Shown here: positions 1 through 10,340 of the stretch, piece by piece
Layout of the letters: every line of letters starts with the position of its first letter
How positions within the stretch are numbered: position 1 is the stretch's first letter
Assembly (NCBI GenBank): GCA_026214975.1
Contig: CM047809.1
Coordinates: forward strand, 25,842,875-25,906,874
Direction of reading: 5' to 3'
DNA length: 64,000 nt
Origin: Gentiana macrophylla
Lineage: Eukaryota > Streptophyta > Magnoliopsida > Gentianales > Gentianaceae
Translations under genes and position numbers: made by a program
Notes under the pieces: model-generated
The model's input: the letters and a program-made list of their open reading frames with translations, nothing else
Told to the model about the DNA's origin: nothing
Database searches by the model: none

Positions 1-20
1 ACCTGGTAAAGCCAATATCC

Positions 21-206
21 GTAGATACTTTCTACAAGGTTTTATATATCCCTTGATACTTTCTAAAGAGGTTTAGTCTCGCTTTAGTAGATCTTGTTCT
101 TTTGAATTTTCCGTAGAGCCTTTCTACAAGGTTCTACATATCATGTTGATACTTTATACACGGTTTAGTCCCGCTAGTAGATAATGTGTTGCTTGAATTT
201 TCAACG
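21..206. repeat. Diverged two-unit tandem duplication
   Basis: Two copies of a roughly 92-bp unit begin at 21 and 113. Both contain 'CTTTCTACAAGGTT', 'GGTTTAGTC' and 'TGAATTTTC' in the same order, separated by many substitutions. It lies upstream of, or in an intron of, the GLR gene. No coding content is seen. Confidence 0.6.
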
Positions 207-235
207 TTCATGATGTATATCTGATATATACCATT

Positions 236-402
236 CAGTGGCGGATCTAGAAATATAATTCAGCGGGGTCCGTAATTTTTTTTCAGAGTAAATTTTAATT
301 TTTTCAAGGGTCCGAAATATTTTTCTACACATAAAATGTAGATTTTTCTTATATTTAACGTGGTCCGCGGACCCCTTTTGCTTTGCTGTAGATCCGCCTA
401 TT
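236..402. mobile_element. Short hAT-like MITE
   Basis: A 167-bp non-coding element. GGCGGATCTA (240-249) and TAGATCCGCC (389-398) form a perfect 10-bp inverted repeat near the ends. The outer sequences are ATACCATT on the left and ATACCTTC on the right, matching at 6 of 8 positions, which fits an aged 8-bp hAT duplication. The outermost bases (CAGTG versus CTATT) do not pair, so the exact ends are uncertain. Confidence 0.55.
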
Positions 403-410
403 ATACCTTC

Positions 411-1193
411 TACGGGATTTAATGATTCCGTAAAAACTATCTATGGTTGACCTGATTTACAAATATCGGAATCCACATAACCCAAAAAAAAGTTAGGCCC
501 ACGTATGAGAATGATTCTTGCATGGTTACTCCATTTCAAGAGTTGTACCATATTGATTAAGTGGACCACACAATTTGAATTCAACTTAAAACTGTGTAGT
601 TCAGAATTATCCAAATTTTTACTCTACAAATAGAGTCACTAAGGAAGAATTTCCCCATGGCCAATATGGCCTGATTTCTGAATCTCTCCCACCCACCCCC
701 CACCCCCCCCTCTAAGCACACCGGTCACTCGTATCTTAATGGCGAGAAGAGTTATAGTCTTGATGGGTATTTTCAAGTTGTCTTAAGTGGAGGTGATTAA
801 TCCAACTCACACATATACACTTCTTACAGTATGTGTGAGAGAGGGAATAAGTAATTAAAGCGCCTCCATTTTGTATAACCTTAAAATAACTCTTACACCA
901 TATCTTTTCTCGTCAATGACCCATTAGAAAAAAAAGTACTTTAATGACTACAAAATTCAATTTTAGGAGAATGTCTTACACATATTTATATGTAGGCTTA
1001 ATGGTTCCCCATATGCATGGGAGATAAGTTTATATAGTATATTTGCGATCAATCGGAAAGGCGTAATTGAGTAGTATTATTTAGGAACGAAAACTTTGAT
1101 AACGTAAAGATAAGAATTGAGCATTGTTGTTCTGAATCCAGCAGCAATTCAATTTCTTCACGAGTACTCTATCATTTCTGTTCCAAATTGCAG
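411..1193. other. Non-coding stretch upstream of GLR exon; probably intron
   Basis: No exon can be recognised here. There is a C-rich run at about 686-710. The last bases, TTCCAAATTGCAG (1181-1193), make a good 3' splice site. The first receptor exon should hold the signal peptide and start of the amino-terminal domain. It is not visible, so it either lies left of position 1 or is missing. Confidence 0.5.
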
Positions 1194-2521
1194 TTCTGGA
1201 ATTACTACAAAAGGAACAAGTCCATGGAATTGTAGGATCACAAAAATTAACACAAGGAAGTTTGATTGAAGAACTCGCAAGAAAAGTTCAAGTTCCCGTT
1301 ATTTCCTTCACTTCGAGAAGCCAATCTGTTTCGGATCCACAAAATCAATACTTTGTTCGGACTACACCTGATAATTCTAACCAATTGAAAGCACTTGCCG
1401 CAATCTGCAAAGGATTTAATTGGAATGAAGTTACTGTTTTGTATGAAGCTACTGAAAGTGGTAGAGATTTCTTTTCGGAATTGAGTAATGCATTCCAAGT
1501 GTTTGATATTAGGTTCTCTTCCATGATTCCGGTATCTCCCTTAGCGAGAGATTACGAAATCAAGACAGATCTAAAAAGGGTATCGATGATGCAAAATAGG
1601 GTGTTGTTGGTGCATATGAACCCTGTACTTGGTGGTAGGCTGTTTCTGTTGGCGAAAACTCTTGAAATGATGGGAAAAGATTATGCCTGGATTGTGACTG
1701 ATAGCATTGGTAACTTCCTGAATTCTCTGGATTCTACGGTCATTGAAGCCATGGAAGGTGTTATAGGCATAAGAGCATTTGTTCCCAATTCAAAAAACTT
1801 GAAGAGCTTCAGAGAAAGGTGGAGGGAGGAGATGATTCATTCGAAGCTTGAAACTTCGTTGAGCGAGCTGAATGTGTATGGATTATTGGCTTATGATACC
1901 ATCTGGGCATTGGCTATGGCAGCTGAAATGGTTGGACCGATGAAATCCAGTTTTTCAAGAGCTGAAAATGGAGGAAATAGAAGTTATTTATCAAGTTTGG
2001 CCACCTCCAATTTTGGTCCAAAACTTCTCCACCAACTGTTTGATCTAAGTTTTGAAGGGTTGAGTGGGGAGTTCAAGTTAATTAATGGGAAACTGAGACC
2101 TTCATCTTTAGAGATATTCAATGTGATTGGAACTGGAAGCAAAACAATTGGTTATTGGACACCTGATGGAGGAATATCTGGGAAGCCATTTTCGAAAAGT
2201 AAAGGATACTCAACTTCTATAAAGGAACTAAGAACCATTGTATGGCCCGGAGATTCGGTTGTAACACCAAAAGGTTGGGCTATTCTATCTGGGAAACTTA
2301 AAGTAGGAATCCCTAAGAAAACAGGTTTCACAGAATTTGTGCGAGTCACAGAAGATCCCCTGACTAATCATACAAATGCCACCGGGTTTTCTATAGATAT
2401 ATTCCTCTCTGCGCTAAAGTTGCTACCTTTCCAGCTTGATTATGACTTCATGGCTTTTGTTGATAACAGTGGATCTGCTATAGGAACATACACTGATCTA
2501 GTTCACAACATTTCTGCTAAG
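1194..2521 (+). CDS. GLR exon: amino-terminal domain and LBD S1
   Basis: The exon begins after the acceptor TTGCAG with two bases completing a split codon, then codons from 1196, about 442 residues. The N-terminal part contains GIVGSQ, VPVISF and the FNWNEVTVLYE strand, typical of the periplasmic-binding-like receptor domain. The C-terminal part has LKVGIPKKTGFTEFV and GFSIDIFLSAL, the start of LBD S1. The exon ends at AAG followed by GTTAGC. The open reading frame otherwise runs only to a stop at 2534-2536, which lies in the intron. No disabling change is seen here. Confidence 0.85.
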
Positions 2522-2777
2522 GTTAGCTCCTCTTAAGATATCCTTTTATCTTAGCTTATATTATTTGCATCACATTTTTTCTGTTTTCAAACCTTCATGC
2601 TTATGTATTGCAGTATACAAATAAAGAACCGATTTAACATCAAATTAATTGCTTTTCTGTGTTCTGATGAGGAAATGGTACAATCCCATTTGTTTTCTTA
2701 GTGTCATTTGAATAAAGAACTCATGAATCATGAAATTAATGGTTGTTTTGTTTTGTTTTGTTTTGTTGGGGTAATAG

Positions 2778-3087
2778 TATGATATTGTGGTGGGAGACAC
2801 TACAATAGTGGCTGATCGAGCGACATATGTGGATTTTACACTGCCATATTCTGAATCAGGAATTGTAATGGTTGTTAAAAATAAACATGACAGGGACATG
2901 TGGGTTTTCTTCAAACCTTTCAGATGGGATCTTTGGCTTGCTATCCTTGCCACATGTATATTTATTGGGATTGTCCTTCGCATATTGGAGGATCCTGCAA
3001 TCTCCAATGCAGACAATGTAAGGCCACATAAAGAGCACAATGGACTGATATTTTGGTTTCCACTATCAGTTCTTGCTTTCCCTGAGA
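2778..3087 (+). CDS. GLR exon: LBD, M1 and pore loop
   Basis: The acceptor GTAATAG precedes YDIVVGDTTIVADR, the S1 ligand-pocket strand with the family's conserved arginine after the GD.TI motif region. The exon continues through DFTLPYSESG, the M1 helix (WDLWLAILATCIFIGIVL) and the pore loop WFPLSVLAFPE. The donor is AGAGTAAG, with phase 1 leaving one base of an Arg codon. About 103 residues, no disruption. Confidence 0.85.
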
Positions 3088-3214
3088 GTAAGTTGTTTCT
3101 TATGACTCCTGTAATGAGATGCAATGTAATGAATTGAAACACGCTATTAATTAATCATTTTGACTGCATATATACTTGGATTAATAAATTTAAGCTTGTT
3201 GTTCTGCCATTTAG

Positions 3215-3596
3215 GGAACATGGTGAACACCAACTGGTCAAGGTTCGTGTTGGTAGTATGGCTTTATATGGCCTACGTTGTGATGCAGAGCTACACAGCA
3301 AAGTTATCATCAATGTTTCCAGTTGATCAATTAAAACTTTCTCAGGACATATATGTTGGATACCAAGAAGGATCCTTTGTGAAAGATTATCTGGTAAAGC
3401 AACTGCATTTTAGCGAATCAAAGCTTAGGAAATTCGCAAGTGTTGAGGACATCCATTATGGCTTGAGTAAAGGAAGCAAGAATGGAGGATATGATGCTAT
3501 AGTGGATGAAATTCCATACGTGAAGCTCCTTCTGAATAAATATGGATCCGAGTACAAAATGGTTGGACCAACATATAAGGTGAAGGCTTTGGATTT
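3215..3596 (+). CDS. GLR exon: M3 gate and LBD S2
   Basis: The acceptor is CCATTTAG. The exon completes the Arg codon and encodes NMVNTNWSRF, the M3 helix VLVVWLYMAYVVMQ and the gate motif SYTAKLSSM, where most plant GLRs have SYTANLSS. S2 follows with a KNGGYDAIVDEIPY segment. The donor is GGATTT followed by GTAAGC. The last codons appear shifted by one base relative to the family's GFGF end, the first sign of decay in this gene. Confidence 0.8.
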
Positions 3597-3738
3597 GTAA
3601 GCTCTCTTTCATCCCACTCTTCTTCGTCCTCGCAACATCGTGAATTTGGGTCGATTGGTCGGATCTGCGCAAATGTCCTAAAAGTGTCGTTACTATTGTC
3701 TCGACATGATTTGTCAGCTTGCATGATTATTATCATCC

Positions 3739-4239
3739 GCATTTCCATTAAATTCAAATCGTCACTTACTTCTCAAGGCAATTCTAACAATCACGAAAAG
3801 TCCGTAAATGAATGTCATTGAGCATAAGAATTTCGGACCGCAATATTCATCGGACAATCAAAATGATTCCATTAATGAAGAGAACCTAGCCTCACTGTGT
3901 ATGATTTTAGAGGACTCTTCATCATATTTGTATCAACAATGATATTTGCAATATTTTGTTCATGGACTTCTCGCTACACAAAAGCTATTGTCATGGCAAG
4001 ACAAGATGGTAAAAGTTTTCTCATTTTTCTCTCAATTGGTGGTAAAGATTTGAGAACAAATTCCTTTGTCCATCCCGATCCTGCTTTGCTAGTGATCATG
4101 ATTCTTCATCTAGTGATCGAGGAGAAGTTGAAATGCACGAATGCAGTTAATGTGAACTATTCATTTGTTTCGACAAATTGTTGTGGATGAAGTTAATCAA
4201 AGATATGGCATTGAAGTAATTCAACAAGCTCAAGCCTAA
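3739..4239 (+). pseudogene. Decayed last GLR exon: end of S2, M4, cytosolic tail
   Basis: Recognisable pieces lie in order but in different frames: AFPLNS and AILTIT from 3739, a TAA at 3805-3807, then IEHKNFGPQYSS, a one-base slip near 3886, then SLTVYDFRGLF and the hydrophobic M4 (about 3909-3968). A cytosolic tail is spread over frames, stopping at 4188-4190 in the M4 frame or 4237-4239 in another frame that reads NQRYGIEVIQQ. No AG acceptor directly precedes position 3739. Confidence 0.75.
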
Positions 4240-5174
4240 TCATTCTGCAGGTAGATAGATAGATGAATTCAAAGGGGAGTATATATATTTACTATTTTTC
4301 CAGACTTAAATCCTAGACATAAGGGAACATGTAAATTCTATAGATAATTTGGGAAACGCTACTATCACAACGGGTTGTGACATAACGAGTGACATGCACA
4401 ACATGCTTTTGCACCCTTGATCATGATGTATAGGTCCACCAGAATCAAGGCTGCAAATGTGTGTTGTGTCACTTGTTGTGGCACAACCGTCGTTGCTATA
4501 GTAGGATCACCACCCTGGCACATTTATCACTTATGTAGTATAGATTAGTGTCAATTTTCTTTTCTATATGTGTGTTGAATGTGGTAATGCCACTTAGCTA
4601 CATTACTTCTAGTAGTAACAGTAAATATTAGTAGTCAAATTCTATTTATTATTTGTAAGATGTCAATTATGAAAATATATATATGATTATACAGGTCTTA
4701 TACTAGTAGATCAGTCTTCTCTTGATTTCCATTTTCTCTGTCTTTAGGCTATTAGCTATGCAAATTCTTCAGGTTATGCTAATCATTTTTCAGGGGATTG
4801 TTACCCGTATAGAGACTCTTTTACATGCTCTTCGTGATTGCATAAGGATGAAAAATGTATAGAATTTGATCGGCGAATATTTATGTACCACGATATCAGG
4901 CAATGCTTGGGTAGACAACAGCCATGAGCATCATCTTACTGGTAATAATGACGTGATTATGTGCGATATGTTTTTCGTGTGACCGTAATTAAAATATGGC
5001 ACTGGAAAACACATTAATTTATGTTTTTATGTATAGAGAATTACGATCGGCTAGACATAATTAGTTGTGTAGTTTTGATTGTAAAAAGTTATTGTATAAC
5101 TTTATACTTTGAGCCTTTTTCTACCTTTTTTATCTTCAAAATCGATCCCTCATAGTTCTCAGTTGTGCTATGTT
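4240..5174. other. Intergenic stretch, no gene seen
   Basis: AT-rich 3' flank of the GLR copy. It holds only the inverted-repeat element at 4358-4505. No coding segment or RNA gene was recognised. Confidence 0.6.
4358..4505. repeat. Long imperfect inverted repeat, MITE-like
   Basis: The left arm, GCTACTATCACAACGGGTTG, is matched in reverse complement by the right arm ending CGTTGCTATAGTAG. Pairing, with mismatches and small gaps, extends inwards through the AGTGACA/TGTCACT segments to roughly 50 bp per arm. No clear target duplication was found, so the class is unassigned. Confidence 0.55.
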
Positions 5175-5412
5175 CAGGGGCGGCACCACCAAGGGGTGTT
5201 GTTGGTCAACAGACCGGGAAAAAAAAAAGATTCATTGCATTTTATCGCTATTCAAAAAAATTATACACTAATTTGACACACTAAAATTTTAAAATATTTA
5301 CCTTTGACCCGTATATCTACTTGGATATTTAAAATCAATGCATTAGAAACTTGTAATACCATGTCGTTCTCGATAACTGATCTATGTCACGGAAATCCTG
5401 CAGCCGCCCCTG
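5175..5412. mobile_element. hAT-type MITE, 238 bp
   Basis: Perfect 10-bp terminal inverted repeats CAGGGGCGGC (5175-5184) and GCCGCCCCTG (5403-5412). They are flanked by GCTATGTT on the left and CCTATGCT on the right, matching at 6 of 8 bases as expected for an old 8-bp hAT target duplication. The CAGGGG terminus is typical of hAT elements. It has no transposase and must have moved in trans. Confidence 0.75.
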
Positions 5413-5482
5413 CCTATGCTTGTTGTACTTTTGAAGGGTTTTCCCTAAAAGGTGTGGTTAGGCATATTTCATGTGTTGCAAT

Positions 5483-5797
5483 TGTTAACCAGATGAATAT
5501 GGATCGGAGCCGCTCTCTTGCATCTCCACCTGAGGAAGATAAAGCGGTCAGCAATGCGTCGGTACAAAAGAGGAAAGTGGCAAATATGAATAAAAGGAAA
5601 TAAGGATTTTACAAATTATATTTTATGTAATTTATATTTTAATTACTTTGGGTATAAGTGTCATTACCACAATTAGGTTACAATTAGGGTTTCTTCCTAC
5701 ATTGGTAGTTCCCTATTTAAAGGTTGTTATACTCTCGGTTTATGATTATCAATAATACACACGATTGTATCTTTATACTGTGTTCCTCAATTCTTCA
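5483..5797 (+). repeat. 5' LTR of copia 1
   Basis: 315 bp, starting TGTTAACCAG and ending CAATTCTTCA. A weak TATA-like CTATTTAAAGG lies about 85 bp before the end. It is directly followed by the PBS. Confidence 0.93.
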
Positions 5798-5809
5798 TGG
5801 TATCAGAGA
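5798..5809 (+). promoter_or_regulatory. Primer binding site of copia 1
   Basis: TGGTATCAGAGA immediately follows the LTR. This is the usual plant initiator tRNA-Met complement, with the last base differing from the common TGGTATCAGAGC. Confidence 0.85.
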
Positions 5810-5859
5810 TATAAACCCTAAAGCCGATCACATTGTTTCTCCACTTTCATTGCGCTATC

Positions 5860-6897
5860 ATGGCAAAAGAATCTGGATTAACTATACAACAATTTCACCA
5901 ATGCTCGAGTTTGATCTCAGTCAAACTGAGTTTTACGAATTTCCTACTATGGAGATCACAGGTGATTCCATTGATCAAGAGCCTTGGTGTTTATCACCAT
6001 GTCTCATCTAGTGAAAAACCTGCACAAAAGACTAAAAATGAGGCTGGAGAGGAGATTGATAATCCAGAATATCCCACCTGGTTGATCAATGATGGGCTCC
6101 TGACTTCATGGCTTCTTGGAACAATGAAGGAGGAAGTCATCAGCATGATACACGAAGAAGAATTTTCTGCACATCAACTCTGGCAGAATCTTGAACAACA
6201 ACTCCTTCCCCACACTGTTGAAAAGGAGGGCAATCTAAAGAACATGCTGATGGGGATCAAAAAGGGTACAAAAACAGTGGATGAGTACCTAAGAGAATTC
6301 AAGTCAATTTGTGACAATCTAGCAGCCATTAAGAAACCAGTGGCAGACATGGACAAGGTTTTCCAATTTGCTCATGGCTTAGGGAATGAATACACCAATT
6401 TCCGTACAGCCATGTTAACAAAACCTCCATACCCTACCTTCACACAGTTTGTCATGGCTCTCCAAGGGCATGAACAGACTCTGCAAACCCAGAAACTCCA
6501 AGAGAAGACAGTCACTGATCAATTGCAGGCCTTCTTCACACAAAGAGGCCGTGGCAGAGGTAGAAGAGGGGGAGGTAGAAACCAGTACAACTCCAGGGGA
6601 AGAGGATTTGCCCCTGCTGGAAGATCTGGAAACTCAGAAGGAATCCAAAGGAGATCTGACTTTGATGAACAGAATAGAAGGAGCACATCAGACAACAAAC
6701 ATAATCAGTCATCAGTTCCACCACTTGTATGTCAGATTTGTGGAAAATCCAATCATGCAGCTATTGACTGTTGGCATAGATTTGACTATGCTTATCAGTC
6801 AGAGGAGACACAAAAGGCTTTTGCTTTGCACTCACAACAAAGCAGATCGATCGACACACACGCTTTTTGCGAACACATCGTGCCACTTCACACATGA
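5860..6897 (+). CDS. Gag of copia 1
   Basis: 345 codons from ATG at 5860. It forms the capsid and nucleocapsid of the virus-like particle. It contains the GKDVxx-like region (EYPTWLINDGLLTSWLLG), the LEQQLL and MLMGIKKGTKTVDEYL helices of copia capsids, an arginine/glycine-rich stretch (RGRGRGRRGGG) and one CCHC zinc knuckle, CQICGKSNHAAIDC. This is the only intact-looking gene of the element. The frame then slips, so the protease is not read on. Confidence 0.85.
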   Translation: MAKESGLTIQQFHQCSSLISVKLSFTNFLLWRSQVIPLIKSLGVYHHVSSSEKPAQKTKNEAGEEIDNPEYPTWLINDGLLTSWLLGTMKEEVISMIHEEEFSAHQLWQNLEQQLLPHTVEKEGNLKNMLMGIKKGTKTVDEYLREFKSICDNLAAIKKPVADMDKVFQFAHGLGNEYTNFRTAMLTKPPYPTFTQFVMALQGHEQTLQTQKLQEKTVTDQLQAFFTQRGRGRGRRGGGRNQYNSRGRGFAPAGRSGNSEGIQRRSDFDEQNRRSTSDNKHNQSSVPPLVCQICGKSNHAAIDCWHRFDYAYQSEETQKAFALHSQQSRSIDTHAFCEHIVPLHT

Positions 6898-9800
6898 CAA
6901 ATTCAGAAGGTAATTTAATCTCTGCTAATAAATATACTGGTTATGATAAGGTGTTTGTGGGTGATGGCACAGGACTTGATATCTCACACTCTGGCAATGC
7001 AAAAGTTGGTAACTTATATTTAAATGATGTTCTTGTTGTGCCTGAATTAACTAAGAATCTCCTGTCTGTTGGCAAGTATACTACTGATAATCAGTGCTCC
7101 TTTGTATTTAATAAATCTGGTTTTGTTGTTAAGGATCAAAACCAGAAGGTCATAGCTCAGGGACATAAAAGAGGTCACTTATATGCTCTGGATCAAGGAG
7201 TTCAGGAAGCCCTAGTAGCAGTTAGGTCAGGGAAGGCTACCTCTACTGTATGGCATCAAAGGCTGGGACATCCACATCAGAACTTGTTGATCAAGCTAAA
7301 GCAGTCAGGGAAGATAGATCTTAGCTCTTGGAAGAATAAAGAAAGATTATGTACTAGTTGTCAGTTAGGAAAAAGCTGTAAACAGCCTTTTAATAAAAGT
7401 ACTTTTGTTTCCAAATTCCCTTGGAGAAAATTCACTGTGATTTATGGGGACCTGCCCCTATTTTATCTAATCAAAACTACAAATACTATGCAGTGTTTAT
7501 TGATGATTTTTCAAGATTCTCCTGGCTGTACCCCTTAAGAAAGAAATCAGAATTTTTTGATGTGTTTGTCAGGTTTCAGAAACTGGTTGAAAACCAGCTG
7601 GATCAGAAAATTAAGATTTTCCAGTGTGATGGTGGTGGTGAATTCAGCTCCACTCCTTTCCTGGATCACCTACAGGACTGTGGCATAGAGTTGAACATAT
7701 CTTGTCCTTACACACCAGAACAGAATGGTGTGGCTGAAAGAAAGCACAGGCATATTGTTGAGACTGGTTTAACACTAATGTTTGATCGCGAGCACACCTT
7801 TGAGTCACGTGGGTTGAAGCTTTGATCTTGCACTCTATCTCATTAGCGAAGTTACCTTCTTCTGCCTTAAGGTTTGAGACTCATTACTACAAATTGTATA
7901 AAAGGCATCCTGACTATAGTGGCTTAAGGGTGTTTGGATGTCAATGTTTCCCTTCCTTGAGGAACCAGACACACACTAAGTTTGAGAAGAAAAGCTATCC
8001 ATGTGTTTTCCTAGGCTACAGTCCAGTACATAAGGGATATAGGTGTCTGGATCCCATTTCCAAACGGGTGTATATTTCCAGACATGTTGTTTTTAATGAA
8101 CAAGTCTTCCCTTTTAAGGGAACTACTCCTGTGGACACTGAGTCTATTTTTGAAATGTTTGCCTACCCTGATTCAGATGAGATGAATATACAACACTCTG
8201 ATCAGAATGTTACTCTCTCAGACTGTTGTACAGAAACTTCCCCTGTTCCAGATTTAGTGCAGGAACCAACAATTGATGATCAGACACAGGAGCAACACCA
8301 AAATAATGAAGAACCAGAATATGACCATCAAAGTGAAGACCATGTGGTGCAAAATCAGGATAATGACGACCTTGAACATCTTGATGAAGATCCTGTTGAT
8401 CAACATACTGTGCCACCTCAAAGGCACATCGAAATAGAAGGCCACCTGCGTATCTCCAAGACTATGCAATCTTGGCCACACATCTGACTTGAACCAAAGC
8501 ATTGGAAGGAAGCCTGGCGATTCCTAACTGAAACAAGCTATGATGGACCGAAATGGAGGCCTTATATCGAATGATGACACATGGGATTTAGTGCCTAAAC
8601 CTTCTACGGCAACATTATTGGTTCTAAATGGGTCTTCAAGGTTAAAACTACAGAACATGGAGAGATTGAAAGATATAAGGCACGTCTAGTAGCTCAGGGT
8701 TACTCACAGCTCCAAGGTGTTGATTTTGGAGAAACTTACAGTCCAGTTATCAAACCAACTACTATTAGACTTGTTATAGCTGTAGCACTATCACAAGGGT
8801 GGTCTATGCGGCAACTTGATATCAAGAATGCGTTTCTACATGGGACACTTAAGGAAACTGTGTTTATGAAGCAACCCCCTGGTTTTGTGGATCAGAGGTT
8901 TCCTGATCATGTGTGTTCTCTGAAAAAATCCTTATACGGGCTTAAACAAGCCCCGGGCTGGTTTGTGATTGTCTCTCTACCTGTTACACTTGGGGTTTGT
9001 GTGCAGCAAAGCAGATCCTTCCCTCTTTACTTTGCATCGTTCTCATATCATCCTTGTCCTACTTATTTACGTGGATGATATATTACTTATAGGAAATGAT
9101 TTGCAGTCTATTCACACCTTAATTGATACATTGAGCAGGGAGTTTGCAGTTAAGGACTTGGGCACACTTCATTACTTTCTTGGAATGGAGATCAAATACA
9201 CTAAGGATGGCATATTTCTCAGTCAGTCTCAGTATGCAAATTCTGTTCTATCTAGATCAGGAATGTTAACTAGTGCACCTACATCAACACCTCTTGCTCT
9301 CAAAATGCAAGCCCTTGACAATGACTCAGACCCAGTGGACCCCTATACATATCGAAGTATAGTGGGTGCTCTACAGTACTTAACTTTTACTAGACCGGAC
9401 ATTACACATGCAGTGAATAAAGTTTGTCAACATTTTTCTCAACCTACAGTGAAGGATTTCAAAGAAGTCAAACGCCTACTCAGATATGTAAATGGGACTC
9501 CAGATTATGGGTTACATTACCTTGCTCGCTCTTCTCCTTCTTTGTATGCATTCAGTGATGCTGACTGGGCCGGATGTCCGATTACTCGAAGGAGCACTGG
9601 GGGTTTCTGCGTGTTTCTCGGTTCGAATCGCATCTCTTGGTCTTCCAGAAACAACCCACCGTTCCCGATCTAGTACGAAGCCGAATACCGTCTATGGTTG
9701 TTGCCACTGCGGAGCTCACCTGGATTACGTATCTGCTGCGGGATTTGGGGGTCCGATTGCTCCAACCACCTCAGCTCTTATGTGACAATCTCAGTGCCGT

Positions 9801-10146
9801 GTACCTGACTGAGAATCCGTCTCTCCACTCTCGTTCCAAGCATTTTGCTCTTGACTTCCATTTTGTTCGCGAAAAGGTTGCTGTGAAACAACTCGTCACA
9901 CGTCATATCTCTTCTTCTTCCAATCTGGCGGATGTGTTCACTAAAGCGCTTCCCAAGGCTCCGTTCCAGCTCATTCGCACCAATCTTCGTGTCTGGCCAG
10001 CCTCCCACGTCAGATTGCGGGGGGATGTTAACCAGATGAATATGGATCGGAGCCGCTCTCTTGCATCTCCACCTGAGGAAGATAAAGCGGTCAGCAATGC
10101 GTCGGTACAAAAGAGGAAAGTGGCAAATATGAATAAAAGGAAATAA
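6867..10146 (+). pseudogene. Broken pol of copia 1 (protease, integrase, RT, RNase H)
   Basis: Segments in order: protease remnant before SHMTNSEGN (6867 on), whose D-S/T-G-A active-site motif cannot be read. The integrase zinc region follows (WHQRLGHP and CTSCQLGK). The catalytic core (7421-7825) has the first acid in CDLWGP, the second in QCDGGGEF and the glutamate in NGVAERKH. The 7822-8487 frame carries the FGCQCFPSLR and VFLGYS region and an acidic linker. RT starts around 8600, with RQLDIKNAFLHG at 8806 and YVDD in the 8969-9673 frame. RNase H has FSDADWAG and, in another frame, DNLSAVYL and HFVREK. At least five frame changes and several stops make it non-functional. The last frame runs through the purine tract into the LTR and stops at 10144-10146. 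Confidence 0.88.
10013..10025 (+). promoter_or_regulatory. Polypurine tract of copia 1
   Basis: GATTGCGGGGGGA directly precedes TGTTAACC of the 3' LTR and would prime plus-strand synthesis. Confidence 0.75.
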
Positions 10147-10340
10147 GGATTTTACAAATTATATTTTATGTAATTTATATTTTAATTACTTTGGGTATAA
10201 GTGTCATTACCACAATTAGGTTACAATTAGGGTTTCTTCCTACATTGGTAGTTCCCTATTTAAAGGTTGTTATACTCTCGGTTTATGATTATCAATAATA
10301 CACACGATTGTATCTTTATACTGTGTTCCTCAATTCTTCA
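10026..10340 (+). repeat. 3' LTR of copia 1
   Basis: 315 bp. No difference from the 5' LTR was found by eye. Followed by the GCAAT duplication. Confidence 0.93.

Larger units (their letters stand above)
1194..4239 (+). pseudogene. Glutamate receptor-like channel (plant GLR), partial and decayed
   Basis: Plant GLRs are plasma- or endomembrane ligand-gated cation channels of the ionotropic glutamate receptor family. The order seen is amino-terminal ligand-binding fold, LBD S1, M1, pore loop, M3 with the SYTA gate, LBD S2, then M4. Three exons (1194-2521, 2778-3087, 3215-3596) read open and join in phase at conserved GLR positions. The rest is broken. The end of exon 3215-3596 reads a frame giving KVKALDL where the family has a GFGF stretch, consistent with one lost base near 3582. 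The next exon (from 3739, AFPLNS) lacks an AG in front. A TAA interrupts it at 3805-3807. A base is missing near 3886, before the SLTVYDF segment leading into M4. The first exon is not in the window. Sequence style suggests GLR clade 2, but that is inference. Pseudogene status could be weaker if assembly errors explain the indels. Confidence 0.85.
5483..10340 (+). mobile_element. Complete Ty1/copia element (copia 1), recent insertion, coding dead
   Basis: 4858 bp from TGTTAACC to ATTCTTCA, flanked by the perfect 5-bp duplication GCAAT (5478-5482 and 10341-10345). The two 315-bp LTRs look identical. It has a tRNA-Met type PBS after the 5' LTR and a purine tract before the 3' LTR. The domain order gag, protease, integrase, reverse transcriptase, RNase H is copia type. 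Short LTRs and the KPTTIRLVIAVALS reverse transcriptase stretch suggest the Ale/Retrofit lineage (inference). Coding is split over at least six frame segments. Confidence 0.93.

Noticed and set aside
686..710. C-rich run as i-motif or promoter element
   Set aside because: Only a low-complexity run. No transcription start or conserved context can be shown.
5304..5603. Open frame across the MITE end and copia 1 5' LTR
   Set aside because: It spans a MITE border and an LTR border. The same C-terminal residues recur in the 3' LTR frame by identity of the LTRs. Not a gene.
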